Assembly: GCA_036339295.1 (NCBI GenBank)
Contig: JAYZBK010000036.1
Span: 1 to 21,399, forward strand
DNA from: GCA-002862325 sp036339295
GTDB taxonomy: Bacteria; Planctomycetota; Phycisphaerae; Phycisphaerales; SM1A02
DNA: 21,399 nucleotides
Reading direction: 5' to 3'
Under the pieces are notes generated by a model. It was not told the DNA's origin and ran no database searches. It saw only the letters and a list, made by a program, of their open reading frames with translations. Positions 8,831 through 17,181 of this stretch are shown piece by piece. Positions within the stretch are counted from its first letter, which is position 1, and each line of letters begins with the position of its first letter. A program made the position numbers and the translations under genes.

Positions 8831-8862
8831 CATAAACCACTACTAAATAAACGTTTATATGT
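8831..8862. other. AT-rich island with a perfect 12-bp palindrome
   Basis: About 32 bp consisting mostly of A and T in an otherwise GC-rich window. Within it ATAAACGTTTAT (8847-8858) is a perfect palindrome. It could be an operator, a promoter element (a TTATAT hexamer lies at 8855-8860) or an easily melted segment. Its place 64 bp before the first parS site suggests a link to parB control or partition, but that is inference. Confidence 0.5.
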
Positions 8863-8921
8863 GCTTGGGGAGGATCGGCACAGCTTGTCGTCAGCGTCGT
8901 GCCACACGGATGGAGGTCGAT

Positions 8922-8939
8922 GTGTTCCACGTGGAACAC
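8922..8939. promoter_or_regulatory. parS: parS centromere site 1 (ParB-binding)
   Basis: GTGTTCCACGTGGAACAC is an 18-bp perfect palindrome containing the 16-bp bacterial parS consensus TGTTNCACGTGNAACA at 8923-8938 with no mismatch. ParB dimers load here as CTP-dependent clamps and spread. It lies about 130 bp before the parB start, so ParB may also control its own promoter from here. Confidence 0.92.
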
Positions 8940-8954
8940 CCCGGGTCGAGGCCT

Positions 8955-8970
8955 CGTTCCACGTGGAACA
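8955..8970. promoter_or_regulatory. parS: parS centromere site 2 (ParB-binding)
   Basis: CGTTCCACGTGGAACA matches the parS consensus except for the first base (C for T); the inner 14 bp are a perfect palindrome. Its centre is 32 bp from that of site 1, about three helical turns, so both sites face the same side of the DNA. Confidence 0.88.
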
Positions 8971-9053
8971 TCCGTCATCTCTCCTGGTCCCCTTCCTGGC
9001 TCGGTATGCTTCGGCCAGCCGCTCTTGGCGGCGATGGGTTCCATTTTGAAATC

Positions 9054-9058
9054 AGGAG
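9054..9058 (+). promoter_or_regulatory. Ribosome-binding site deciding the parB start
   Basis: AGGAG stands 7 nt before the ATG at 9066 and only 2 nt before another ATG at 9061 in a different frame. The 9066 ATG gives the canonical ParB N-terminus, so the longer open frame upstream is not translated as part of ParB. Confidence 0.75.
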
Positions 9059-9065
9059 CTATGAC

Positions 9066-10082
9066 ATGGCCGCATCCAAGAAAGCCCCAGGTCGGAGCCG
9101 GCTTGGTCGAGGATTGGGGAGCTTGATTGGGACCCCTGTCTCGGTCGACAACCCGCCCGAGAACACCCAGGTCGAATCGGGGTCTGCTGGATCCGAGGCA
9201 TCGCCGACCGCCGCCCCCCTGCCGGTTCCCGCAGGATTCGAGGCGGCAGCCGGATCAGCTGCCACGGGGATCCGGATGCTCAAGTTGACCGATGTCCTCG
9301 CCAACCCTCAACAGCCGAGGCAGCGTTTCTCCGAGGACAGCATCAAGGAGCTCGCCGACTCGATCAAGAACGCAGGGCTGATGCAGCCCATCGTCGTGCG
9401 TCCCGGGCAGTCGGGGTTCGAGATCGTCGCGGGCGAACGAAGATGGCGGGCTTTCCAGCTGCTCGGGAAGCCCGAGATCCCTGCGATTGTTCGTTCGCTC
9501 GATGACCAGACCGCCGCCGAATGGGCCTTGATCGAGAACCTCCAACGAGAGGATCTGGATCCATTGGAGCGTGCTGATGGGATTGCCCGCTTGATGGACG
9601 AGTTTGGACTCTCTCAGTCCGACGCTGCGTCACAGATCGGTCTCGATCGATCGACGGTGACGAACCTGCTTCGGCTCCGTGATGCCGACGGCCCATTGCG
9701 AGAGGCACTGATTGAAGGCCTCGTGACCCAGGGTCATGCCAAGGCACTCCTGGGGGTCGCGGACATCGAGCGTCGGGCCAAGCTGCTGGCGATGTGTGTC
9801 CGTGAAGGCTGGAGTGTTCGGGAGACCGAGCGACGGTCACGAGCACTTCCGGCATCGGGCGACTCGGTTTCGAAGGGGGCCGGCGAGGGAGGTGGATTGC
9901 GAACCGCTCATGTGGTCGACCTCGAGAAGCGGTTGGCGGAGCACCTGGGGACGAAGGTGGCGATCAGTCTGGGGCGGAAGAAGGGGAGGGGTCGGTTGTC
10001 CATCGAGTTCTTCTCGCTCGAGCAGTTCGATGGGGTGCTTCAAAAGATCGGATTCCATCCGGACGAAGAGGACGTCCGATAA
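9066..10082 (+). CDS. parB: Chromosome partition protein ParB (Spo0J-type)
   Basis: A 338-residue ParB of chromosomal type. It binds parS, loads on DNA as a CTP-gated clamp and helps segregate the chromosome origin and recruit SMC. Residues 10-21 carry the typical RSRLGRGLGSLI start (the ParA-contacting end), followed by a Pro/Ser/Ala linker to about 70. The CTP-binding ParB/Srx domain follows with PQQPR and GERRW (123-127). A helix-turn-helix lies around 182-205 (SQSDAASQIGLDRSTVTNLL), then a dimerisation domain at the C-terminus. The two parS sites just upstream confirm the assignment. No parA is adjacent, which is unusual. Codon use has clearly more A/T third positions and more TTG, GGG and CTT codons than its neighbours. 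Confidence 0.97.
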   Translation: MAASKKAPGRSRLGRGLGSLIGTPVSVDNPPENTQVESGSAGSEASPTAAPLPVPAGFEAAAGSAATGIRMLKLTDVLANPQQPRQRFSEDSIKELADSIKNAGLMQPIVVRPGQSGFEIVAGERRWRAFQLLGKPEIPAIVRSLDDQTAAEWALIENLQREDLDPLERADGIARLMDEFGLSQSDAASQIGLDRSTVTNLLRLRDADGPLREALIEGLVTQGHAKALLGVADIERRAKLLAMCVREGWSVRETERRSRALPASGDSVSKGAGEGGGLRTAHVVDLEKRLAEHLGTKVAISLGRKKGRGRLSIEFFSLEQFDGVLQKIGFHPDEEDVR

Positions 10083-10275
10083 AAAACAAGTCTGCAGTCC
10101 TTTAGGTGGATTCTTGGGAGAAGGGGAGGAGCATGGGGCTCTTGCCTTTTCCTTCACCGACTTCGCCGACTCGACTGAACCAAGGGGGGCGGGGCGTCGA
10201 TGCACTGGGCACGAGGTTCTCGGTTCCACCGGCATGGTTGGAACGGAGCCTCCGCCCGAGTGCATGGAGCCCCGC

Positions 10276-10482
10276 ATGTTCGATTCGACCACATCAGACG
10301 AGTTCGACGCCGTGAACGGCGTGGCCACCCTGGCCGAGGCCCGCGCCAAGGCGATGTTCGATCGCGTCCTGGTCAGCTGGGCATCCGATTTGCTCCATCT
10401 TCGTCGTCAAGGCCTGAACGAGCCCGGATGGCGGGAGCAGGTCGAGGGACAGGATGGCCCGGAGTGGCGTCGCGCGGCCTAG
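10276..10482 (+). CDS. Small hypothetical protein, 68 aa, between parB and fliD
   Basis: I do not recognise a family. The 68-residue product is charged and probably helical, with the patterns LAEARAKAMFDRVLVSW and LLHLRRQGLNEPGW; it has no signal peptide or membrane segment. The start at 10276 has GGAG 6 nt upstream. The frame has the high-GC third positions of the window, and the stop codon lies inside a terminator-like hairpin. It could be read with parB from 193 bp upstream or from its own promoter. A longer in-frame extension into parB exists but has no signal. Confidence 0.5.
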   Translation: MFDSTTSDEFDAVNGVATLAEARAKAMFDRVLVSWASDLLHLRRQGLNEPGWREQVEGQDGPEWRRAA

Positions 10483-10513
10483 GTCGTCGATGACCGACGG
10501 TCGGGGCCCTTTT
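10476..10513 (+). terminator. Probable intrinsic terminator between the 68-aa ORF and fliD
   Basis: An 8-bp stem (10482-10489 with 10495-10502, including two G-U pairs) has a 5-nt loop. After a 2x2 internal loop it is extended by GGCC (10476-10479) pairing with GGCC (10505-10508). A T4 run follows at 10510-10513. It overlaps the TAG stop of the small ORF and would separate the parB transcript from fliD. The T run is short, so strength is uncertain. Confidence 0.45.
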
Positions 10514-10530
10514 GCGTCCGAGGAGTCGGC

Positions 10531-13500
10531 ATGAGCATCACCAGTGGCATCGGTCTCGTGAGCGGCATCGACACCGTCTCGCTCATCGAGCAGCTGCTCT
10601 CCATCGATTCGCAGGCGAAGATCCCGATCTTCCAGCGGATCGGATCCCTCAACGCCTCGAAGACTGCTCTTCTCGACGTCAATGCGCGAGTCCTCTCGCT
10701 CGGCAACGCGTCGCGCGCGTTCCGGCTCGACGAGGTCTTCCAGTCCGTCCTGACGTCCAGCTCGAACGAGGACGTCCTCGCCGCCACCGCGACGACCAAG
10801 GCGAATCCCGGCCAGTACGCCTTTCGCGTCAAGCAGCTCGTCTCCAACAGCCAGAAGATGACGGGAGGCTTCGTCAGCAGCGACGAGTCGCCCCTCGGTC
10901 TCGATCAGTTGTCCTTCGAATGGGGCAACGGCCGCCTCGTGGGCGATGTCTCGCTCGCGGATCTCAACGGTGGAACGGGCATCGATCGCGGCGCGATCCG
11001 AATCAAGGACCAGGCCGGCAACGAGTCGGTGATCGACCTGTCCGAGGCGACGACGCTCCAGGAGGTCGTCGACGCGATCAACGACGACGCGGGCGTCCAG
11101 GTGGTCGCCTCGTTCGACACGGATCGCATGAAGATCGTCGACGAATCGGGTGGCATCGGCGCGCTGGAGATCTCCAACGAGGGTGGCAGCACGACGGCGA
11201 CCGATCTCGGGATCCTGGGAATCGGCACCGGGAGCGTGCTGCTCGGCGACGAGATCAACACGCTCGCCTCGACGTCGCTTCTCTCCTCGCTCAACGACGG
11301 CAACGGCGTCTTCATTCGCGACAACCTCACCGACTTCGTCCTCGAGACCGCGGGCGGCTCGTGGAACATCGACCTGGGCCGGGTCGACAGTCCGATCACG
11401 ACCGACTCCCTCCTCGACGACCTCAATGGCGGTGACGGGATCACCATCAACGACGACTCGTCGAGACCCGACTTCACCGTGATCAGTTCGACCGGCGTCG
11501 AGGTCGACATCGATCTCGGAGTCATCCTGGACGAGAACGACGAGGTCGACGAGGAGGCCGTCACGACCGTCGGTGAACTGCTCTCGCGCGTGAACGGAGC
11601 GCTCGCGGACGAATTCGGCGCGGGGCAGGTCGAGCTGCGGATCGCCGCGAGCGGGGATCGCTTCGAGCTCGTCGATTCCCTCGGCGGCGGGTCCGAGCCG
11701 CAGGTCGTGGGCGCCGGTCCCAACGGCGACGAGACCGCGTCGGACCTCCGGATCCTCGGAACGGGTTCGGGTGGCACGATCACCGGCGGGCTGGTTCCGA
11801 ACAAGGCCGAGATCGGACGAGCGTCCACGATCCAGGACCTGATGACCCGCGTCTCGGAGCAGACCGACGGGAACGTCACGGTCACGATCGCGCCGGACGG
11901 GGAGGGCGTGGTCTTCTCCGCCGGCACCGATCCGGTCACCATCAGGGCAGGCGTCGTCGACGGCTCGAGCTTCGAGACCGAGGTCGCCTCGCAGACGCTC
12001 CGGGATCTCGGCTTCTCCGACGGCGACTCGGGCGTCGACCTCGGTGGATCCCGGATCTCCAGCGGTCTCGGCACCGTGCTTCTCCGGAGCCTGCAGGGGG
12101 GGGACGGCCTCGGTGGCGGCAGCCTGACCGTCACCGATCGGGAGGGCGACACGTTCACCGTGTCCAATCTCGACCAGTTCGACACGTTCGAGGAGATGCT
12201 CGTCGTCCTCGGGACGGCCCTCTCGGCGTCGACCGTCGACGTCAGCATCGGCCTGAACGCCGAGGGCAACGGTCTTCGGGTGGTGGACTCGAGCGGGGGT
12301 GCGGGCAACCTGCAGATCTCCGGCGACGCCGCGGCGGGACTCGGCCTCGACGGCATCGACATCGCCGAGGACGAGGTGCTCGGGGAGAACCTCCAGAAGC
12401 AGTACGTCTCGCTGGCGAGCCGGCTCTCGGATCTCAACTACGGACGCGGCATCGGGAACGGCAAGTTCAAGATCACCAACGGTGCCGGCGAGAGCTTCAC
12501 GGTGGACATCGGCTCGGATTCGAAGTCCTTGTACGACGTGATCCGCGAGATCAACGGTGTCGCGATCGGCGTCGAGGCCAGGCTCAACGCGAACGGGGAC
12601 GGCCTCGAGATCGTGGACACCGCCCCCGGGGACTTCGCGATCAAGGTCGAGACGGTCTCCGGCAGCACGGCCCGCGATCTCGGGATCCTCGGCGAGGCGA
12701 GCGCCGCGGGCGAGGGCATCGACGGCTCCTACGAGAAGATCGTCGACCTCGACCCCACCGACACGTTGAACGACGTGGTCGGCAAGATCAACGACGCGGG
12801 CATTCCCGTCTCGGCATCGGTGATCGACACCGGGACCGGCGGCACCCCGTATCGACTCATGCTCAGCTCGCAGATCTCGGGCCTCTCCGGCGATCTCGTC
12901 ATCGATTCGGCCGGTGTCGACATCGGGCTGGCGACGCTCAGCGAGGCCCGCAACGCGAAGGTCTTCGTCGGCGAGGGGCAGACGTCCCTCCTGGTCGAGA
13001 GCGACTCGAACACGGTCGAGGACATCATCGAGGGCCTGACCCTCGATCTCGTCGCGGCGTCGGACACTCGCGTGCTCGTCAACGTCTCGCGGGACGAGTC
13101 CGGGATCGTCGAGTCGGTCGAGGGATTCGTCGCGGCCTTCAACGACGTCATCGATCGCATCAACACCTACGACTCCTACGACTCCGAGACCGAGCAGCGG
13201 GGGCCGTTGCTCGGCGACCCGACCGTCTCGCGGGTGAAGACCGAGCTCTACCGCACCCTGCAGCAGTCGGCGGTGGGGGTCGACACCACCTACCGCTACC
13301 TGTCGCAGGTCGGGATCCGAGTCACGACCGACGGCAAGATCGAGCTCGACAAGTCCAAGTTCAACGCCGCGTACGAAGCGGATCCGGATGCGGTCGCGAA
13401 TCTCTTCACCGCGTTCGAGCAGCAGGGCTCGAGCTCCACCGAGATCTCGGACGGGATCAGCGTCGACGAGACGACCACCACCTACACCGCGCTCGGGTTC

Positions 13501-13764
13501 GGCGATCTCTTCAAGCAGCTCGCCGATCGGATGACCAACTCCATCGACGGCACCCTGACCCTCGCCGACCGCCAGTACGAGACGTTGCTCGAGGCGCAGG
13601 ACGATCGCATCGAACGGATCGACGAGAGACTCGAGGCCAAGCGGTTGCGGCTCCAGCGAGAGTTCGCGGCGATGGAGGAGTCCCTCGCTCGTCTCCAGAG
13701 CCAGCAGAGTTCGCTCGGCGCGATCAGCCAGAACCTGGGCGTCGCCAGCGCCTTGATCGGCTGA
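10531..13764 (+). CDS. fliD: Flagellar filament capping protein FliD (hook-associated protein 2), unusually long
   Basis: FliD forms the cap at the filament tip and guides flagellin assembly outside the cell. The N-terminal FliD domain is clear (SGIGLVSGIDTVSLIEQLL at 5-23, then NASKTALLDVNARVLSL). The C-terminal FliD domain starts near residue 810 and ends in a long coiled coil (about 1025-1070). Between them lie several flagellin-IN-like repeats, recognisable by LxxLNxGxGI-type openings near residues 141, 251, 294, 514 and 631 followed by a 'xxVVxxIN' helix and 'GxxLxIVD' strand. The protein is 1077 residues against roughly 450-700 for most FliD, the excess being these repeats, which probably form surface-exposed domains. 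A GAGGAG lies about 7 nt before the ATG. fliS follows after 105 bp. Confidence 0.96.
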   Translation: MSITSGIGLVSGIDTVSLIEQLLSIDSQAKIPIFQRIGSLNASKTALLDVNARVLSLGNASRAFRLDEVFQSVLTSSSNEDVLAATATTKANPGQYAFRVKQLVSNSQKMTGGFVSSDESPLGLDQLSFEWGNGRLVGDVSLADLNGGTGIDRGAIRIKDQAGNESVIDLSEATTLQEVVDAINDDAGVQVVASFDTDRMKIVDESGGIGALEISNEGGSTTATDLGILGIGTGSVLLGDEINTLASTSLLSSLNDGNGVFIRDNLTDFVLETAGGSWNIDLGRVDSPITTDSLLDDLNGGDGITINDDSSRPDFTVISSTGVEVDIDLGVILDENDEVDEEAVTTVGELLSRVNGALADEFGAGQVELRIAASGDRFELVDSLGGGSEPQVVGAGPNGDETASDLRILGTGSGGTITGGLVPNKAEIGRASTIQDLMTRVSEQTDGNVTVTIAPDGEGVVFSAGTDPVTIRAGVVDGSSFETEVASQTLRDLGFSDGDSGVDLGGSRISSGLGTVLLRSLQGGDGLGGGSLTVTDREGDTFTVSNLDQFDTFEEMLVVLGTALSASTVDVSIGLNAEGNGLRVVDSSGGAGNLQISGDAAAGLGLDGIDIAEDEVLGENLQKQYVSLASRLSDLNYGRGIGNGKFKITNGAGESFTVDIGSDSKSLYDVIREINGVAIGVEARLNANGDGLEIVDTAPGDFAIKVETVSGSTARDLGILGEASAAGEGIDGSYEKIVDLDPTDTLNDVVGKINDAGIPVSASVIDTGTGGTPYRLMLSSQISGLSGDLVIDSAGVDIGLATLSEARNAKVFVGEGQTSLLVESDSNTVEDIIEGLTLDLVAASDTRVLVNVSRDESGIVESVEGFVAAFNDVIDRINTYDSYDSETEQRGPLLGDPTVSRVKTELYRTLQQSAVGVDTTYRYLSQVGIRVTTDGKIELDKSKFNAAYEADPDAVANLFTAFEQQGSSSTEISDGISVDETTTTYTALGFGDLFKQLADRMTNSIDGTLTLADRQYETLLEAQDDRIERIDERLEAKRLRLQREFAAMEESLARLQSQQSSLGAISQNLGVASALIG

Positions 13765-13869
13765 CCCGGCGCATGAATTGCGCAGGGCTTCGGTGCCGTC
13801 CATCGATCCTGCGCCCTCGAAGACCTCGCCGCTCATCCCGGGCGTCCGGACGGCCGATGAAGAGGAACG

Positions 13870-14346
13870 ATGATGAACTCGAACGTCCAGGCGTACCTCA
13901 GGACCAAGGTCATGACGGCCAACCCGGCGGAGCTGCGGCTCATGCTCATCGACGGAGCGAGCCGGTTCGCCGAGCAGTGTCGTCGCGGTCTCGCGGAGCG
14001 TGACTTCGAACAGGCGTTCGAGGGCAGCCGCCAGTGTCGGGCGATCCTCACCGAACTCCTCTCCGGCCTCAACGCGGAGCACGATCCGGTGCTCTGCGAG
14101 CGATTGAACGGCCTCTACACGTTCCTCATCTCGAGGATGATGGAGGCGATGTCCGAGCGGGATCCCGAGCTCATCGACAAGGTCCTCGAGCTCCTGGCCT
14201 ACGAGGCCGAGACCTGGCGGATGCTGGTCGAGAAGCTCGCCAACGAACAGGGAGCTGGTGCCGAGGCGGCATCCACGCCGGTCGAGGGCGACCCCGATCG
14301 GACGCCATCAGGTCCCCAGGGCGGCCGGCTCCACCTGGCTGGATGA
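13870..14346 (+). CDS. fliS: Flagellin export chaperone FliS
   Basis: A 158-residue cytoplasmic chaperone that holds flagellin in an unassembled state for type III export. The FliS signature is present: AYLRTKVMTANPAELRLMLIDGA (abbreviated AYLRTKV near residue 8, NPAELRLMLIDGA near 18-30), then an all-helical core to about residue 125. The last 30 residues are a Pro/Gly-rich tail not typical of the family. Two ATGs in tandem (13870 and 13873) follow GAGGA at 13862-13866; the second has the better spacing, so the true start may be one codon later. The pairing fliD-fliS is the usual flagellar gene order. Confidence 0.92.
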   Translation: MMNSNVQAYLRTKVMTANPAELRLMLIDGASRFAEQCRRGLAERDFEQAFEGSRQCRAILTELLSGLNAEHDPVLCERLNGLYTFLISRMMEAMSERDPELIDKVLELLAYEAETWRMLVEKLANEQGAGAEAASTPVEGDPDRTPSGPQGGRLHLAG

Positions 14347-14396
14347 CCGGGCCGCGTCCCTCCGGGACGAGTAGCATCGGTCTCCACGCATCACCG

Positions 14397-15557
14397 ATGA
14401 AGATCCTCCACTACATGCAGGCGATCGACTTCCGGAACGGCGGTCCGCCCCGCGCGGTGGTCGACCAGGTCGCCACCATGCAGGCCCGGGGGCACGAGGC
14501 CTCCCTCGCGACGACGATCGTCCGCGACGTGCCTTCCGATTGGCTGGAGCAGCCCGGCCGACCGGGTCGGCCCCGGGTCGTGGAACTGCCGGCGGTGGGC
14601 GGACCCCTGAACCGGCTCTCGAAGGACGCGATGGCGACGATGCATGGGATCGTGGCGGACCACGACGTGGTGCATCTCCATGGCGTCTGGGAGGCATCGA
14701 ACCTCCAGGTCGCGAAGGCCTGCCGAGCCGCCGGCACGCCGTACGTGATCAGTCTTCGAGGCATGCTCGACGACTGGTCGATGGCCCAGAGCGGCCTGCG
14801 GAAGCGGATCTACCTGGCCCTCGGGGGCCGGACCTACCTGGAGGCCGCCGGCGCCGTCCATTGCACCGCCGACGCCGAACTCGCCCAGAGTCGGAAGTGG
14901 TTCCCGAAGGGAACGGGCCGGGTCGTTCCGAACCTGATCGACCTGGCGCCGTTCGAAGCCGTCCCGGATCCGGCGGAGGCGCAGGCCGAATGGCCGGTGA
15001 TCTCCGAGCCCGGATGCACCGTGCTCTTCCTGAGTCGGGTGCAGTACAAGAAGGGGATCGAGCACCTCGTCGACGCCGTGTCGGTGCTGCGGTCGAGGAA
15101 TCGACCGATCCACGTCATCGTCGCGGGCGGGGGGGACGAGGACTACCTCGACTCCGTCCGGGACCGGGCGGAGCGGCGATCGGTGGCCGACGCCTTCACC
15201 TGGGCGGGTCACGTGGGCGGGAGCCTGAAGCTCTCCCTGTTCTCGGCCGCGGACGTCTTCGCGCTGCCGACCAGCCAGGAGAACTTCGGATTCGTGTTCT
15301 TCGAGTCGCTGGCGGCCGGCACGCCCGTCGTCACCACCGACCTGGTCGACACCCGCGACGAGATCGAGCGTTCGGGAGGCGGCGTGATCGTGCCGCAGTC
15401 CGGCGACGCGTTCGCGGATGCGATCGAGTCGTTCATCGATGGTGGGCGCGACGCCCGCTCGATGGGCGAGGCGGGAAGGGCCTGGACCCTCGAGCATCTC
15501 TCGACCGATGCGGTCGCCGCGAGGTTCGAGGGGCTCTACGAATCCGTGTCCGCCTGA
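14397..15557 (+). CDS. GT4-type glycosyltransferase
   Basis: A 386-residue GT-B fold glycosyltransferase of family 4, transferring a sugar from a nucleotide donor, probably to a lipid-linked or polysaccharide acceptor at the inner face of the membrane. The N-terminal acceptor domain begins MKILHYMQAIDFRNGGPPRAV with the Gly-rich loop; the C-terminal donor domain starts near 205 (VLFLSRVQYKKGIEHLVDAV). The EX7E motif is E295 to E303 in QENFGFVFFESLAAGTPVV. It begins 50 bp after fliS, but its function points to the polysaccharide genes that follow. The donor sugar cannot be read from sequence. No strong ribosome-binding site is seen; the start is set by the conserved N-terminus. Its last 22 bp overlap the convergent flippase gene. 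Confidence 0.94.
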   Translation: MKILHYMQAIDFRNGGPPRAVVDQVATMQARGHEASLATTIVRDVPSDWLEQPGRPGRPRVVELPAVGGPLNRLSKDAMATMHGIVADHDVVHLHGVWEASNLQVAKACRAAGTPYVISLRGMLDDWSMAQSGLRKRIYLALGGRTYLEAAGAVHCTADAELAQSRKWFPKGTGRVVPNLIDLAPFEAVPDPAEAQAEWPVISEPGCTVLFLSRVQYKKGIEHLVDAVSVLRSRNRPIHVIVAGGGDEDYLDSVRDRAERRSVADAFTWAGHVGGSLKLSLFSAADVFALPTSQENFGFVFFESLAAGTPVVTTDLVDTRDEIERSGGGVIVPQSGDAFADAIESFIDGGRDARSMGEAGRAWTLEHLSTDAVAARFEGLYESVSA

Positions 15558-17041
15558 GATCGACGTCCGAGCACTCGCCTGACCGGACCCATCGCGAGGC
15601 CCACGACCTCGCGTCGGGTGTCGGTGGGGAGGATCGCCGTCGCGAGGAGTCCGAGGACGGTGAGGGTCGCGCCCGAGACGAGCAGTGCGGGCACCGCGGA
15701 CCACCGGCCCGGGCCGAGCTCGTCCATCACCAGGGCGCCGAGCCAGGCCGCGATCGTTCCCGCGACCAGGAGCGGCGTCGTGCATCGCAGGAGATGGAGG
15801 ATGATCGGGCGCCAGGCGACGCCGTATCGATTCATCACCCACGCGATCCCGAGGAAGCCCGACGCGGACATGCAGATCGCGACCCAGGTCGAGATGCCGG
15901 TGGCGGTCCCGCTCAGGATCGAACCCACGACGGCGCCGCCCAGGACGCCCGCCGCACGGATGCCGTTGATCACGAGACTCTCGCCGTAGCGTCGTTCGGC
16001 AAGGAACGGCGCGGTGGCGATGCTGAGGATCGACGTGTAGACGAGGGCGGCCGAGAGGACCTGGACCGCGGTGACGGCCTCCGCCCACCGCTCGTTCCAG
16101 ACCAGCCGCTCGAGCGGTCCGATCGAGGCCAGCAGCGCGATGTTGATTCCCGCCACTGCGAATCCGCCGGTTCCGATCAGTCGCCGAATGGCGCCTCGAA
16201 GCCTCGCGGGATCGTGGATGACCCGACGGACGACGGGGATGAGGACGTTCATCACCGTGGTGGAGAAGAGCCGGCCCGGCTGGATCGCGAGCTGGTAGCC
16301 GAAGTAGTAGGTGCCGAGGATCGCGGTCGGAACGATGAACTCCGCGGCGGTCTTGTCGCCGCTCGTCCAGAGGGAGATCATCGCGGCCACGCAGACCAGC
16401 CATCGAAGCTGGTGGAGCACCGGCCGGACGAAGCGAAGGCGGGGGATGAAGTCGCATCGATGGGGACGGGCCACCGACCAGAGATACGCGACCTCCGCGA
16501 TCGAGCCGACCAGGACGGGAAGGGCCAGTGCCACCGGATCCCGGTAGACCACCGCGATCACGATCTGGAGGGGGTAGGTCGCGAAGTTGTTGATGAGGGT
16601 GGCGACCGCGTTGGAGCCGAACCGGAGCGAGGCGTTGATCCGGGCCCGGAAGACGTAGCGGAACGGGGAGAGGCAGACGGTGCCCGCGAGGATCCACAGG
16701 AGCGTGACGATCCGGTCGTCCTCGAAGTGCCTCCCGAGCGACGGGGCCACCGCGAGCATCGGGACGATCCCCACGAGATAGAGCGTCATCGACACCCAGA
16801 AGACGGTCCCCGTGCGGAACCGTCGCCGGCTCGGCGGGAGGGTGACGAGGTAGGACTGGGCGTCACCCCCTCGAAGCATCCCGGCGATCGCCATCACCCC
16901 GATGGCCGCCGCGAAGATCCCGAAGTCCTCCTCGGACAGCAGGAATCCCGTCACGACCTGGGCACCCAGAGCGGCCACTCGCCCCGTCAGGCTGGCGGCG
17001 AGCATCAGGCCGGCACCTCGGGCGGCGTGCCGGGTCAGCAT
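15536..17041 (-). CDS. Wzx-like polysaccharide flippase (oligosaccharide flippase family)
   Basis: A 501-residue integral membrane protein with about 12-14 hydrophobic helices and the MATE/MOP layout. The N-terminal helix pattern (GLMLAASLTGRVAALGAQVV, then TGFLLSEEDFGIFAAAIGV) is typical of the polysaccharide transporters that flip undecaprenyl-linked repeat units to the outer face. A later loop carries FRYVFRARINASLRFGSNA, also usual for the family. The start at 17041 has GAGGA 9 nt upstream. It runs opposite to the flanking glycosyltransferase and polymerase genes, with which it shares the surface-polysaccharide role. Specificity is unknown. Confidence 0.92.
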   Translation of the reverse strand: MLTRHAARGAGLMLAASLTGRVAALGAQVVTGFLLSEEDFGIFAAAIGVMAIAGMLRGGDAQSYLVTLPPSRRRFRTGTVFWVSMTLYLVGIVPMLAVAPSLGRHFEDDRIVTLLWILAGTVCLSPFRYVFRARINASLRFGSNAVATLINNFATYPLQIVIAVVYRDPVALALPVLVGSIAEVAYLWSVARPHRCDFIPRLRFVRPVLHQLRWLVCVAAMISLWTSGDKTAAEFIVPTAILGTYYFGYQLAIQPGRLFSTTVMNVLIPVVRRVIHDPARLRGAIRRLIGTGGFAVAGINIALLASIGPLERLVWNERWAEAVTAVQVLSAALVYTSILSIATAPFLAERRYGESLVINGIRAAGVLGGAVVGSILSGTATGISTWVAICMSASGFLGIAWVMNRYGVAWRPIILHLLRCTTPLLVAGTIAAWLGALVMDELGPGRWSAVPALLVSGATLTVLGLLATAILPTDTRREVVGLAMGPVRRVLGRRSQADTDS

Positions 17042-17181
17042 CTGGATGGGTCCTCGCGAGGCGTCACCACGCCTCCAAAGTAACGGACCTGCATGTTCCC
17101 GGGTCCCGGATGCCGATATAGGCTTCTGCGGCCGACAGTCGAGGCGGCCCGGCCCCTGCCTGTTCCATCGGAGCCAGTCCC

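Larger units (their letters stand above)
8548..9065. other. Gene-free partition region between the PEP-CTERM gene and parB
   Basis: This 518-bp stretch has no convincing gene on either strand; open frames crossing it are upstream extensions of the flanking genes without start signals. It must hold the divergent promoters for both genes. It contains an AT-rich island near 8831-8862, two parS-type palindromes (8922-8970), a small GC hairpin in the parB leader (stem 9018-9022 with 9028-9032) and the parB ribosome-binding site. The section 8548-8830 shows nothing else I can name. Confidence 0.7.

Noticed and set aside
13771..13785. Inverted repeat GCGCA/TGCGC between fliD and fliS
   Set aside because: A 5-bp stem without a T tract is expected by chance in this composition.
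10294..14082. A 1,262-codon open frame antisense to fliD and the start of fliS
   Set aside because: Its Asp/Glu/Arg/Val-rich text is the reverse of GAC, GAG and GTC codons in fliD; no start signal and no domain.
14355..14369. GC-rich hairpin just after fliS (6-bp stem CGTCCC/GGGACG, 3-nt loop)
   Set aside because: No T run follows, and the glycosyltransferase starts 28 bp later, so a terminator call is not supported.
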